Source of the DNA: Paenibacillus camerounensis
GTDB lineage: Bacteria; Bacillota; Bacilli; Paenibacillales; Paenibacillaceae
Direction: 5' to 3'
Assembly (NCBI RefSeq): GCF_000723885.1
Contig: NZ_CCDG010000059.1
Location: forward strand, 1 to 64,000
DNA: 64,000 nt
Positions 52,931-62,085 of the stretch are shown here, piece after piece. Made by a program: the position numbers and the translations under genes. How positions within the stretch are numbered: position 1 is the first letter of the stretch; each line of letters begins with the position of its first letter. The notes under the pieces were generated by a model. The model saw nothing but the letters and a program-made list of their open reading frames with translations, ran no database searches and was not told the origin of the DNA.

Positions 52931-53700
52931 GTGGTCCGAACATGAGTTATACATTGGAACAACTGCAGCAGGCGTCAAGGCTGTTCTTTGACCTGCTGCG
53001 GCGGAAGGTCATTTCGCTGGATGATCCGGCGGCAGCGGAGTGTCTGCAGGACACTGGCGCTTATGATGCATTGCAATATCTGGCTAAAGAGGGAGGCTGC
53101 CGGATCATGAACTCCGGTCACCGCCTGCATCTGCTGGTCAATCCGTTAGGGTCGGGCTTTGCGACTAACTTCACCCAGTTGCGAAATAAATATTCGAGGA
53201 TTGAGCGCAAGACGCATTTACATATTATCAACGTCATCATCCTGGTGTTCTTGGCAGAAATGGATCAGGACGAGCAGCATTTCAAACCCGGGCAGGACAG
53301 TATGTCTTATATTCAGCTGGCTGATCAGGTGTCGGCTGTTTTGAAGGCCTGGTATGAAATGGATGAAGAGGGCAGGTTCAGCAAGCAGTGGCGGCTCGAC
53401 ATTCAGGCGATGTACAAGGTATGGGCCAGCCTGTATATGCAGACCAAAAGCCAGGAGGATGCCGATACACTGTCCAGAGGCTCCGGTTCACGGATCGGAC
53501 TGATCCATGAAGGGATGAAGCTGCTGGAGGACGAGCATCTGGTGTTCATTTCCGAGAATGAAAAACGGATTTTCCCGCGGGAGGAATTGTACGAACGGAT
53601 GCGCTATCTGTATCACGATGTAGAACGCTACAAAGAGCTGAAGGCGCTTATCGGCAGCACACTGGCGGAGAAGGAGGGGGACGCCCATGCCGCGCATTGA
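52927..53700 (+). CDS. JetB-like (KITE-type, DUF6063) subunit
   Basis: A 257-residue soluble protein opening with LEQLQQASRLFFDLLRRKVI, which resembles the DUF6063 family placed beside SMC-like ATPases in Firmicutes. The rest alternates helices and short strands, in line with the tandem winged-helix KITE fold of JetB/MukE. It overlaps jetA by four bases and jetC by 14, so the three are translated together. It would bind the kleisin and help load DNA. Confidence 0.65.
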   Translation: MSGPNMSYTLEQLQQASRLFFDLLRRKVISLDDPAAAECLQDTGAYDALQYLAKEGGCRIMNSGHRLHLLVNPLGSGFATNFTQLRNKYSRIERKTHLHIINVIILVFLAEMDQDEQHFKPGQDSMSYIQLADQVSAVLKAWYEMDEEGRFSKQWRLDIQAMYKVWASLYMQTKSQEDADTLSRGSGSRIGLIHEGMKLLEDEHLVFISENEKRIFPREELYERMRYLYHDVERYKELKALIGSTLAEKEGDAHAAH

Positions 53701-56700
53701 ACGGATCCGGATCGCCGGACTGAAGTATGAGAAAATGCTCAAGAAATACGACGATATGGTGCTTGACCTGTGCAACGAGGAGGGACCGGCGAATACCCTG
53801 ATTACCCTGATGAACGGCGGGGGAAAAGGGGTGCTGCTGCAGTCGATTTTTCAGCTGCTGATTCCGAAGACTTCATGGGGGAAGGACAATGAGAATCAGG
53901 TCGAGGCTTTTTTCCATAATCACAAAAAACAGCTGAAGCCGTATACCTTCCACGTCGCCATTGAATGGAAGCTGGACTCCGGTGACCGTAATGAATACAT
54001 TACCACCGGGATTGCCATGACAGCGCATAGCTCGGCGGATCAGCTTGAGATCAAGGTCGATTATCTGCTGTATACACTGACCGAATACGATGAGCATGCG
54101 GATATTACGTTATCTACGCTGCCTCTCTACAATGCTGAGGAGGGCGGTCCGGCAAGCTTTGAGGCGATTCAGCAGTTTGTAAGGGAACGGCGGAGTGAGA
54201 TTATCTACTACGGAAGCAGCCAAGCGGAGCTGAAGAAATATTATGCCTTCCTGGCCGGACGGGATATCCATATCGGCGAATGGCGTAATATGAAGAAGAT
54301 TAACGGTGAAGAGGGCGGGATCAAGGGCTATTTTCAAAAAAATGACGCCTTCACGAACCACAATCTGTTCGAAAAGCTCATCATTCCGGAGATCGGCTCC
54401 AGCCTGAATGACGGGTCGCGTGAGGAGGACGGTTCACTTCAGCGGATGTTCACCGATACGGCAACGGTAGCCCAGCGGCTTCCGATGCTGGAGCAGCGGG
54501 AGAAGGCATTTGCCGAGTTCACGGCGCTGGCTGCGCCGCTGCATGAGCTGGTCAAGCAGGGTGCGGAAGCAGAGCGGAGCTTTCAGGACACGGAGCTGCT
54601 TGGGCGGCAGATTTACACGGTCATTTATGACGAGCTGAGATCAGCCGAAGACAGCCGGGGCAGACAAGCCGACGAGCTGGTCCGGCTGCAGTCTGAAGCG
54701 CGGCAGCTGCGCTTTGAGGCGGATAATCTGAGCTATCTGCGCAGCAAAGAGGAGCATGATCAGAAGCAGGAAGAGTTCAAGGCCATCAGTGATAATCAGG
54801 GGCGGGCGCGTTCACGCCTTGATGAGTCCAAAGCGCAGGAGAAGCGTCTGGAAGTAGCGCAATATCTGGCCAAACGCCAGGTGCATAAGCGTGAAATCGG
54901 GCAATGGCAGAAGGAAATTGAAGCGATCGAAGGCTCGCTTGAAATGAAGGAGCGCCAGGAGGTTATCCAGAGTGCCAAGTTGGAGCTGCGCTCTCAGTGG
55001 GATCAGGTATTCCGGCTGTGGCAGCAGGAGCTAACCAGCTTCGCAGGACGCCAGCAGGTACTCTCAACTGAAGAAGCCGGGCTGCGCAAAGAACGGGAAA
55101 GTTATGTTCTGGAGCTGGGCGGACTGGAGAGCCGGATTAATGAGCTTACCGGCTCCATTCGTCAGTTCACCGAGGAAGCGGGTGTATTCGCTTCCCGGCA
55201 TGGACAGGAAGCAGCCAGTGCACCCGGGCCGGTGCTGCAGCGGACACTCCTGGCTGCCAATTCTATTGCAGATTCCATTGCAGACCGCGCTGGTCAGCGT
55301 AGCCAGGGGGAAGCGCGCAGGCTTAGCCTGCGCACACACCTGGCGGAGCTTCAGGCCAAGCTTGCCGCTGAACGGCGTCAGAACGATGAGCTGAACAATC
55401 AGCTGGAAGCGCAGATGGGCCGGGAATCGCAGCTGTGGTCACAGCTTGTTGTGCTGCTTGAGCTATACGAAGAGCATCAGATCCTGGGGGCAACAGCGCT
55501 GTTTGAAGCAAAGGCTCTGATTCAGGAGCGGTTCATCCGCAGACTGGATGATACAGAGCAGCAGACCAAGCGGCTGCGCAGAGAGTATTATCATCAGCAG
55601 CTGGACGTAGAGCTGCAGCAGGAGGCTTATTGGCTGCCTAATGCGGATGTGCTTACCGTTAAGGACAGGCTGGATGCACTTAAGATCAGCTCCATGCCCG
55701 GCAGCTCGTATCTGAATGACCTTAGTTATCTGCAGCGTGAGGAAGAGCTCGGACGTCATCCGCTGCTCCCATACGGACTAATCGTCACACAGCGTGAGGC
55801 GGACAAAATCCCGCCGGATGCACTGAAGAATGTTATTCTCAAATCGGCGGTTCCGGTCTTTATCCGTGAGGGAATGGGGGCAACAGCGGTGGAGCCGTTC
55901 CTCCTGCCGGCTAATCAGGGGCCGCAGATGGTTCTGCAGCCGGAGCAGTTCCACGACTGGAAGCGGGGGATTGCCTCCCGGCTGAAGGAGCAAGAAGAAG
56001 AGCTGCAGGATGCTGAGAATTATATGTCCAAGCTGAAAACAGCACGGCAGGAGTTTGAGCGGCTGTTCCAGACTGAACATACGGTAATTTTGAAAGCCAA
56101 GTCCCGTGAGCTGGAGCTGGTTGTGAACGAGCTGGATGGAGCTGCTGCCGGTCTAAAGACAGAGATCAGTGAGAATGAAGAGCTGCTTGCTTCCATTCAG
56201 AAGGAGCTTACTGAATACGAGCAGGAAAAGACCGGACTGGAGCAAAGAGCTCAGGCCCTGCGGCTCTGGGAAGAGCGGACCCGGAAGCAGGAGCAGGATT
56301 ACAAGGATAAGCAGAGAGCGGTGGACCGCAGACAGGCGCTGGTTAAGGAAATCTCTGTTAAAGACCAGGGACTGGTTCAGCTGAAGTCAGAGATGGAAAG
56401 TGCAGCACAACTCCGGGAGCAGTGGATCGGGGATACCCGTTATTCTCTGTTCCCAAGGCTGCAGAGCTGGTTCCCGGAGCTTGTATTTCCAAATGACCGC
56501 CAGAGTGAAATTGGCGCGGCAGAGGAAGAACTGAACCCGGATGCCCAGAATAAAATGCTGCAGCTGCTCAGTACAGTGGAGAGCTTGCAGCAGTCGCTGA
56601 CCCATAATGAGCTGGAAATCCGTACTCGTCAGGGTAACATTAAGCGTGCAGGTGAACAGCTGAGAGAGCTTGAGGCTGCTGTCTACCAGGTTGACCGTGA

Positions 56701-58168
56701 CTGGCACGGCGCGCCTGAGCCGCAGGATTCACCTGAAGCAATAACGGCAGCGCGGGCGCGGCAGAAGAATGAGACGGTATATCTGGAGGAGGATTACCAG
56801 AGCGTACGCGAATCGTACATCCGCTGCCAGACGATCCTTGAGAATCTGCAGAAGGATCTGCGCAAAACCGAAAAGTCAATTAAGGAGAAGCATGAACGGC
56901 CTGTGGAATTATGGACTGACGCGCTCTCTGCCAAAGAGCAGGAGATCTCGGAAGATACCCGTGAGAATGAACGGCAATTAAGCCTGTGTAAACAACGTCT
57001 CACTGCTGTGGATCAATGGCTCCAGACGCTGGGCAACCAGAGACAGATTCTCGACACGCATGTCGAAGGCCGGGTTCAGCTCCGTGATGTACCGGAGGAA
57101 GTACAGCAGCAGGTGAGAGAAAGCTGTGAGCTTACAGTCTCTGACTGGCTGCTGCAGAGTAAAGAAAGCCGTGCACAGCGTACAGAGCTAACCCGTAAAG
57201 TAAAGGATGAGAAAAATGACTTAAGTGCCAAGCTGTCCAAGTGCGGCTGGAGCAGCGAGCTGGAGACCAAGATCCAGGAGCGGCTGAATACCGTACACTG
57301 GGAGGACTTCTCCATTGCCGGGCAGGTGCTGGATTCGATGCTGCAGAGCTCGCGTGATCAGATCGAGAGCATCCGCAGCGATAAAGAGAGTATGGAGCTC
57401 TCGCGTAAGCTGTGGGTCGGACGTGCGGCCAAGCGGGTCGTGCAGATTACGGATATCCTGAAGCGCATGGAGCGGCGGATGATTATTCATAACGAGAATG
57501 GTCATGCTTTTCCGCTGGTGAAGCTGAATTATAAGCATATTACTGTTCCTAAGACGACGGATGATATCGAGCCGCTGGTCAGCGAATACTTCAACCGCTG
57601 CATCAGCAGCCTGCTGGAGAAATATCCGAAGATCGAGCAGGTGCCGGCGGCAGCGGTTAAGGAGCTGATCAATGACGGCAAGCTCGTGTACGCAGCCATG
57701 CAGAACCGCTTCCCGGTGCTTCAGGTGTACAAGCCGGTTACGGAGAATTATTTCCTGTATGCGGCACCTGAGGAGTTCCATTACTCCGACTGGGAGGTCA
57801 TCAACCGCGGTGCGCTTGATGAAGCTGTCGGCAGCGGCGGCCAGCGCCAGTCGGTGCAGCTGCTGGTGGCGATGATGATCATGACCCATAAGCGGGTTAA
57901 CCGAGAGAACAAGGGCTGGACCGTCTTTCTCTATGACAACCCGTTCGGTGAGATGGTCTCCAACAACGTGCTTGATCCTGTCTTTGAAATCTCCAAGGCG
58001 CTCCGGTTCCAGTGGCTGATCGTGACCCCGCCGGAGCTGGTAAAGAATGATGTCAGTGTGCGCTTCGGCGTCTACTGGCAGCTGTATTTTGGCGGGGACA
58101 AAGGTGAGATGCTGGAGTCTACGCTCGTAAAAGGCGGCAGAAAGATGATCCCGGCATCATTATTCTAG
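53687..58168 (+). CDS. JetC-like SMC-family ATPase with non-canonical Walker motifs
   Basis: A 1493-residue SMC-like protein. The N-terminal head has a Walker A-like LMNGGGKGVLLQ at 42-53, where the position after Lys47 is Gly48 instead of Ser or Thr. Long charged coiled coils run about 270-480 and 760-1240. A globular hinge-like domain lies near 670-750 (LPYGLIVTQREADKIPPDAL). The C-terminal head has signature SGGQ at 1383-1386 and Walker B FLYDNPFGE with Asp1417 followed by Asn1418, where a catalytic Glu is usual. It ends in a terminator. No JetD-type topoisomerase/primase-fold nuclease gene follows. Likely a DNA loop-extruding or plasmid-sensing motor. Confidence 0.78.
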   Translation: MPRIERIRIAGLKYEKMLKKYDDMVLDLCNEEGPANTLITLMNGGGKGVLLQSIFQLLIPKTSWGKDNENQVEAFFHNHKKQLKPYTFHVAIEWKLDSGDRNEYITTGIAMTAHSSADQLEIKVDYLLYTLTEYDEHADITLSTLPLYNAEEGGPASFEAIQQFVRERRSEIIYYGSSQAELKKYYAFLAGRDIHIGEWRNMKKINGEEGGIKGYFQKNDAFTNHNLFEKLIIPEIGSSLNDGSREEDGSLQRMFTDTATVAQRLPMLEQREKAFAEFTALAAPLHELVKQGAEAERSFQDTELLGRQIYTVIYDELRSAEDSRGRQADELVRLQSEARQLRFEADNLSYLRSKEEHDQKQEEFKAISDNQGRARSRLDESKAQEKRLEVAQYLAKRQVHKREIGQWQKEIEAIEGSLEMKERQEVIQSAKLELRSQWDQVFRLWQQELTSFAGRQQVLSTEEAGLRKERESYVLELGGLESRINELTGSIRQFTEEAGVFASRHGQEAASAPGPVLQRTLLAANSIADSIADRAGQRSQGEARRLSLRTHLAELQAKLAAERRQNDELNNQLEAQMGRESQLWSQLVVLLELYEEHQILGATALFEAKALIQERFIRRLDDTEQQTKRLRREYYHQQLDVELQQEAYWLPNADVLTVKDRLDALKISSMPGSSYLNDLSYLQREEELGRHPLLPYGLIVTQREADKIPPDALKNVILKSAVPVFIREGMGATAVEPFLLPANQGPQMVLQPEQFHDWKRGIASRLKEQEEELQDAENYMSKLKTARQEFERLFQTEHTVILKAKSRELELVVNELDGAAAGLKTEISENEELLASIQKELTEYEQEKTGLEQRAQALRLWEERTRKQEQDYKDKQRAVDRRQALVKEISVKDQGLVQLKSEMESAAQLREQWIGDTRYSLFPRLQSWFPELVFPNDRQSEIGAAEEELNPDAQNKMLQLLSTVESLQQSLTHNELEIRTRQGNIKRAGEQLRELEAAVYQVDRDWHGAPEPQDSPEAITAARARQKNETVYLEEDYQSVRESYIRCQTILENLQKDLRKTEKSIKEKHERPVELWTDALSAKEQEISEDTRENERQLSLCKQRLTAVDQWLQTLGNQRQILDTHVEGRVQLRDVPEEVQQQVRESCELTVSDWLLQSKESRAQRTELTRKVKDEKNDLSAKLSKCGWSSELETKIQERLNTVHWEDFSIAGQVLDSMLQSSRDQIESIRSDKESMELSRKLWVGRAAKRVVQITDILKRMERRMIIHNENGHAFPLVKLNYKHITVPKTTDDIEPLVSEYFNRCISSLLEKYPKIEQVPAAAVKELINDGKLVYAAMQNRFPVLQVYKPVTENYFLYAAPEEFHYSDWEVINRGALDEAVGSGGQRQSVQLLVAMMIMTHKRVNRENKGWTVFLYDNPFGEMVSNNVLDPVFEISKALRFQWLIVTPPELVKNDVSVRFGVYWQLYFGGDKGEMLESTLVKGGRKMIPASLF

Positions 58169-58184
58169 TTGTAACTTAAACAGG

Positions 58185-58217
58185 ACCCGTCTGGCTGATG
58201 CCTGGCGGGTTTGTTTT
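58185..58217 (+). terminator. Intrinsic terminator of the jetABC-like operon
   Basis: ACCCGTCTGGC (58185-58195), loop TGAT, GCCTGGCGGGT (58200-58210), one mismatch, then TTGTTTTG. It shows that the operon ends after jetC. Confidence 0.75.
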
Positions 58218-58242
58218 GAATTAGGGTGAGAGGTGAAGGAGC

Positions 58243-58675
58243 TCAAAGGCAAAAATGCCTTTGATTCCGGCCCGCGTGGCTGAATGTGCGAAATCAAAGG
58301 CAAAAGTGCCTTTGATTCGGGCCTGCGCGGCTGAATGTGCGAAATCAAAGGCAAAAGTGCCTTTGATTACGGCCTGCGCGGCTAAATGAGGCAAATCAAA
58401 GGCAATAATGCCTTTGATTCGGGCCCGCGTGGCTGAATGAGGCAAATTAAAGGCAATAATGCCTTTGAATCGGGCTCGCGTGGCTGAATATGCGAAATCA
58501 AAGGCAAAAGTGCCTTTGATTCGGGCCCGCGTGGCTGAATATGCGAAATCAAAGGCAAAAGTGCCTTTGATTCCGGCTTGCGCGGCTAAATGAGGCAAAT
58601 CAAAGGCAAAAGTGCCTTTGATTCCGGCTTGCGCGGCTAAATGACGCAAATCAAAGGCAAATGCCTTTCATTCCG
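58243..58675. repeat. Nine-copy tandem array of 51-bp palindromic repeats
   Basis: The core (A)TCAAAGGCA, about four bases, TGCCTTTGA(T) begins at 58243, 58294, 58345, 58396, 58447, 58498, 58549, 58600 and 58651: an exact 51-base step eight times. Each core is a perfect or near-perfect hairpin. The roughly 27-base linkers are also conserved in two flavours, TC(G/C)GGCCCGCGTGGCTGAAT and TCCGGCTTGCGCGGCTAAATGA. Because 51 is a multiple of three, one minus-strand frame stays open, but it is an artefact. The rest of 58169-58732 holds the jetC terminator and AT-rich spacer. Confidence 0.95.
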
Positions 58676-58732
58676 GCACTCACGGCCTACTAAAAGCCTA
58701 AAGATTAATAGTATCCCGGCTATTACCTACTA

Positions 58733-58972
58733 TTATTTATTCTTCTTAGGATTAATATTAGTAATGAGTAATAGAGTACAGCATATAATTAGTAGCAGAT
58801 AGCCTACAAAAGCGAGCAGGTTGGTAGTCAGCACAAATATTTCACCAAATAAGCTTGAGCCGTAGCCGGACGGGAATATTCCAAGTCTTGCAGCACTGAG
58901 CAGCGGGTGATTCAACAGTGTCAGTACAAAACTTCCTAATAAGCAATAGAGTAAGTTAATATTGTTTTTCAT
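58733..58972 (-). CDS. Small hydrophobic membrane protein, unknown
   Basis: Seventy-nine residues with two or three hydrophobic stretches (LLYCLLGSFVLTLL near 8-21, FGEIFVLTTNLLAFVGYLLLI near 42-62, LLLITNINPKK at the end). GGAGTTGGAAA before the ATG at 58972 supports translation. Its base composition is clearly more AT-rich than its neighbours, which hints at separate origin. I do not recognise the family. Confidence 0.55.
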   Translation of the reverse strand: MKNNINLLYCLLGSFVLTLLNHPLLSAARLGIFPSGYGSSLFGEIFVLTTNLLAFVGYLLLIICCTLLLITNINPKKNK

Positions 58973-59173
58973 TTTCCAACTCCTACTATATCCATTTATT
59001 TACTTAAGCGAGTTTAAAACGTATCATGTTCACATGTTGTTGTCTAGTAACAAGGTTATACCCGGTTGGCGTTAGCTGCTGGCAGGATTGATACACAGCC
59101 CTATAGAAAATATTAACAATGACCGCAGGCAAAGCCGATATTAAGACTAGAATAGACAAGCAGGGGGATTTAT

Positions 59174-60667
59174 ATGAAGCACAAAGGTATCATAGTTATG
59201 CTGGTTGCGATGCTGCTGAGTGTTATGCTGCTGCCGGAGGTAAGCCGGGCCGAGCCGGCGGTGCCGGAGCATACAGATGCTTTTTATGTGAATGACTTTG
59301 CCGGGGTTATTGACTTGAAAGCAGAGAATTATATGGTTAACTACGGTGTTAAGCTGCATCAGGAGACGGGGGCTCAAGTGGTGCTGGTTACGGTAGATTC
59401 CACTGGTGGAGTTACAATGGAGGAGTATGCGAAGACGCTGTTTAACAGCTGGGGAATCGGCTCGGCGGATAAGGATAACGGCGTGCTGCTGCTCCTCTCA
59501 ATCAAGGATGATGATTACTGGGTGCTGCAGGGAGACGGTTTAAAAAGCTCGCTAACCGACAGCATGCTGTCGCAGATTCTCGCCCAGTCGCTGGAGCCGG
59601 ATTTTGCCCGTAAGGAATATGCAGCCGGGGCACGCAAGACCTACGGTGCATTGATTGAAAGCCTGGGCGGGGTATGGACGGAGCCGCTCGGGACACGGAA
59701 TTTTGTAGCAGACAATGCAGGGGTCCTTCCGCAGGTTACCAGACTTTATCTTAACCAGTCCAGCAACCGCTACAAAACAACGACCGGCAGCGGCATTTAC
59801 TTCGTAACGGTTAAGAATTCCGGCAGCAGGACGCTGCAGGATTACACCTATGCCAAATACGCTTCAGTCGGTGCAGGACCCAGGGATGTTATGCTGGTAC
59901 TCGATATTGAAGGCGACAATTATCATGTGCTGCAAGGCAAGGATGTAGATGCTACCCTGACGAATGAAGTGATCGGCGATATACTCAGCAGGGCATTGGA
60001 GCCTCCATTCGCAGCCAAAAAATACGCAGCAGGCGTTACGGCAGCAGCCAATGAGATGTTCAGCTTCTTTTTGGCCAGAGCCGATCACAGTCCGGCAGCA
60101 ATAACGCCTCAGGAAGCAGCTGGCACTGCAGCGGCCGGAGTTACAGGAGCTGTTACGAATAAAGCTGGCGAGTCCGGTGAAGCCGCAGTGAAGGTAACGG
60201 AGCACATTTCCAGAGGCAAGGGCTTTGCGGTAATCGGTATTTTTCTGGGCATTGTTGGCTTAATCAGCCTGGCAGCATCCCGGCGCAACAGTTACATCGC
60301 CCGCTATGGATTGCCTGTTAATCCTTACAGCCGGCGTAACATCCGCCGCTACGGGGTATGGCAGGGCCAGCCGGGCTACGGCTACGGCAGCCGCTGGTAT
60401 AACCGCCGGCACCGCCCGCGGCGCAGCTCAGCCTCCTATCGGAGTAGCAGCAGCTGGGAGACTAATCACGGAGGCGGAGGTTCGAGCAGTGGAGGCGGAG
60501 CCGGACGATACTCCGGGAGCGAAACGAATCATGGCGGCGGAGGCTACAGCAGCGGCGGCGGAAGCGGACGGCATTCATCACGAAGCAGCAATGAGGACCG
60601 GTCCTCAAGCTCATCCGGCGGCGGAGGAAATGCGAGCCGCGGAGGCGGAGTTGGCAGGCACAGCTAG
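59174..60667 (+). CDS. Secreted/membrane TPM-domain protein with two tandem TPM domains
   Basis: A 497-residue protein. A signal peptide (about 1-26, SRAEP) is followed by two related TPM domains (YgcG family): about 36-160 (FYVNDFAGVIDLKAE, WGIGSADKDNGVLLLLS, EPDFARKEYAAG) and about 176-300 (NFVADNAGVLP, VGAGPRDVMLVLD, EPPFAAKKYAAG). A membrane segment lies near 350-369 (GFAVIGIFLGIVGLISLAA). The tail is Arg/Ser/Gly-rich with two copies of ETNHGGGG(S/Y)SSGGG. TPM domains occur in proteins linked to photosystem repair in plants and to envelope roles in bacteria. Confidence 0.85.
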   Translation: MKHKGIIVMLVAMLLSVMLLPEVSRAEPAVPEHTDAFYVNDFAGVIDLKAENYMVNYGVKLHQETGAQVVLVTVDSTGGVTMEEYAKTLFNSWGIGSADKDNGVLLLLSIKDDDYWVLQGDGLKSSLTDSMLSQILAQSLEPDFARKEYAAGARKTYGALIESLGGVWTEPLGTRNFVADNAGVLPQVTRLYLNQSSNRYKTTTGSGIYFVTVKNSGSRTLQDYTYAKYASVGAGPRDVMLVLDIEGDNYHVLQGKDVDATLTNEVIGDILSRALEPPFAAKKYAAGVTAAANEMFSFFLARADHSPAAITPQEAAGTAAAGVTGAVTNKAGESGEAAVKVTEHISRGKGFAVIGIFLGIVGLISLAASRRNSYIARYGLPVNPYSRRNIRRYGVWQGQPGYGYGSRWYNRRHRPRRSSASYRSSSSWETNHGGGGSSSGGGAGRYSGSETNHGGGGYSSGGGSGRHSSRSSNEDRSSSSSGGGGNASRGGGVGRHS

Positions 60668-60852
60668 GCAGATGCTTTCATTCCATAATTAAGCCCTCTT
60701 TTTTAAGAGGGTTTTCTTTTTTTGTTACATATTATGGATGATAAAATGAAAATACTGAAACCTTTGCCTCTGTAAGATCGTCTATCATGGGAGAATATGA
60801 GACTATACTATACCATTTTGCATGAGATGTATGACCAGGGAGGAACTTAGCA

Positions 60853-62001
60853 GTGAGCACTTCATCATTTCCCCAGCGCAACGGCGTTCGCAAGAAGAAG
60901 TCTGTCAAAAAGAAACGCAAGAAAGTAAGCTTTCTGCGCAGACTCACCAGAGTGTTTATGTTTTGCTTATTCATGATGACTATTGGAATCGGCTGGCTGT
61001 ATTTTGCACCGTCTGCCAATAATGTCCGTTATCTGATTGCAGATACATTAATTACGACACAGCACCGCTATATGGCCAAGTATATTATCGGCGAAGATGA
61101 ACTGAAGAACAGGGTTGCAGAATATAACCAGCGTTTTGATAATATGGGGGACGAGCTAGACACCCATACGATTGCAGCACCTGACCCTGAAGCTGATGCG
61201 GACTCGGATGCAGAAGCTCCGGCAGTGAAACCCCTTGTGGAGATTGAAAAAGTCACCGGAACCGGCTATTCGGGTTACATAATGACCGTCAATGATCCGA
61301 CCAAAGTACGGCTCGGCATACCGGATAAAGTAGGCTCAGGCGAAAAGGTATCCAGCATGGTAAAGCGTACGGGAGCAATTGCCGGCGTGAACGGCGGAGG
61401 CTTTGCAGATCCGGAATGGAAGGGCAACGGATTTAAGCCGATCGGACTGGTCATTTCCCAAGGAAAGCTTTTTTACAACGGGCTTGGGGGAAAGGATTCA
61501 ACACAAATTGTCGGGCTTGATAAGCAGGGCAAAATGATTGCAGGCAACTATACGCTGGGGGAGCTGAGTAAGCTCGGGGTACAGGAAGCAGTATCCTTTC
61601 AGCCGCGGATTATCGTTAACGGCAAGGGGCTAATTAAAAATGCAGCCGAAGGCTGGGGAATCGCTCCAAGAACGGCTATGGGCCAGCGCGCAGACGGCGC
61701 CCTGCTGTTCGTAGTGATTGACGGGAGACAGCCGGGCTACAGCATCGGTGCCAATCTGTATGATGTCCAGCAGATTATGCTCAAGCATGGTGCGGTGATC
61801 GCCGCCAATCTGGACGGAGGCTCATCCACGGTGCTGGTGAAGGACAATGAGATCGTCAACAAACCGTCTTCGCAATACGGCGAACGTTATTTGCCGACGG
61901 CCTTTCTGGTATTCGAGCATCCGGAAGAGGCACAGATCATGAATATCTGGGAAGGGCTTGACCCCTCGCAAATCGACGCTGCCAAAAAGCGGACGCAGTA
62001 G
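60853..62001 (+). CDS. Phosphodiester glycosidase (NAGPA) family exoprotein
   Basis: A 382-residue protein. A basic N-terminus (RKKKSVKKKRKK) precedes a membrane segment near 35-53 (VFMFCLFMMTIGIGWLYF). The extracellular NAGPA domain has GAIAGVNGGGFADPEW near 173, FQPRIIVNGKG near 248, PRTAMGQRADGALLFVVIDG near 273 and ANLDGGSSTVLV near 316. Relatives cleave the bond between GlcNAc and a phosphoryl group; YjgR/DUF2233-type members act at the cell wall or matrix. The start is GTG at 60853 behind AGGGAGGAAC. Confidence 0.9.
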   Translation: MSTSSFPQRNGVRKKKSVKKKRKKVSFLRRLTRVFMFCLFMMTIGIGWLYFAPSANNVRYLIADTLITTQHRYMAKYIIGEDELKNRVAEYNQRFDNMGDELDTHTIAAPDPEADADSDAEAPAVKPLVEIEKVTGTGYSGYIMTVNDPTKVRLGIPDKVGSGEKVSSMVKRTGAIAGVNGGGFADPEWKGNGFKPIGLVISQGKLFYNGLGGKDSTQIVGLDKQGKMIAGNYTLGELSKLGVQEAVSFQPRIIVNGKGLIKNAAEGWGIAPRTAMGQRADGALLFVVIDGRQPGYSIGANLYDVQQIMLKHGAVIAANLDGGSSTVLVKDNEIVNKPSSQYGERYLPTAFLVFEHPEEAQIMNIWEGLDPSQIDAAKKRTQ

Positions 62002-62085
62002 ACACCGGACCGGAATTAAAGGTATTCTACTAACTAGAAGCCAGAAACGTAAAGGCGGCAGCCTTTGGTAAGAGGGGGAACAGGT

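Noticed and set aside
51422..58168. Recently acquired defence island
   Set aside because: No integrase, tRNA target, transposase or other defence gene is adjacent, and codon use looks like that of the neighbours.
58221..58649. Minus-strand frame of 142 codons made of 17-residue repeats
   Set aside because: It exists only because the 51-bp repeat unit is a multiple of three. It has no ribosome site and covers palindromic noncoding DNA.
58243..58675. CRISPR array
   Set aside because: The 27-base linkers between palindromes are conserved and not unique spacers, and no cas gene is present.
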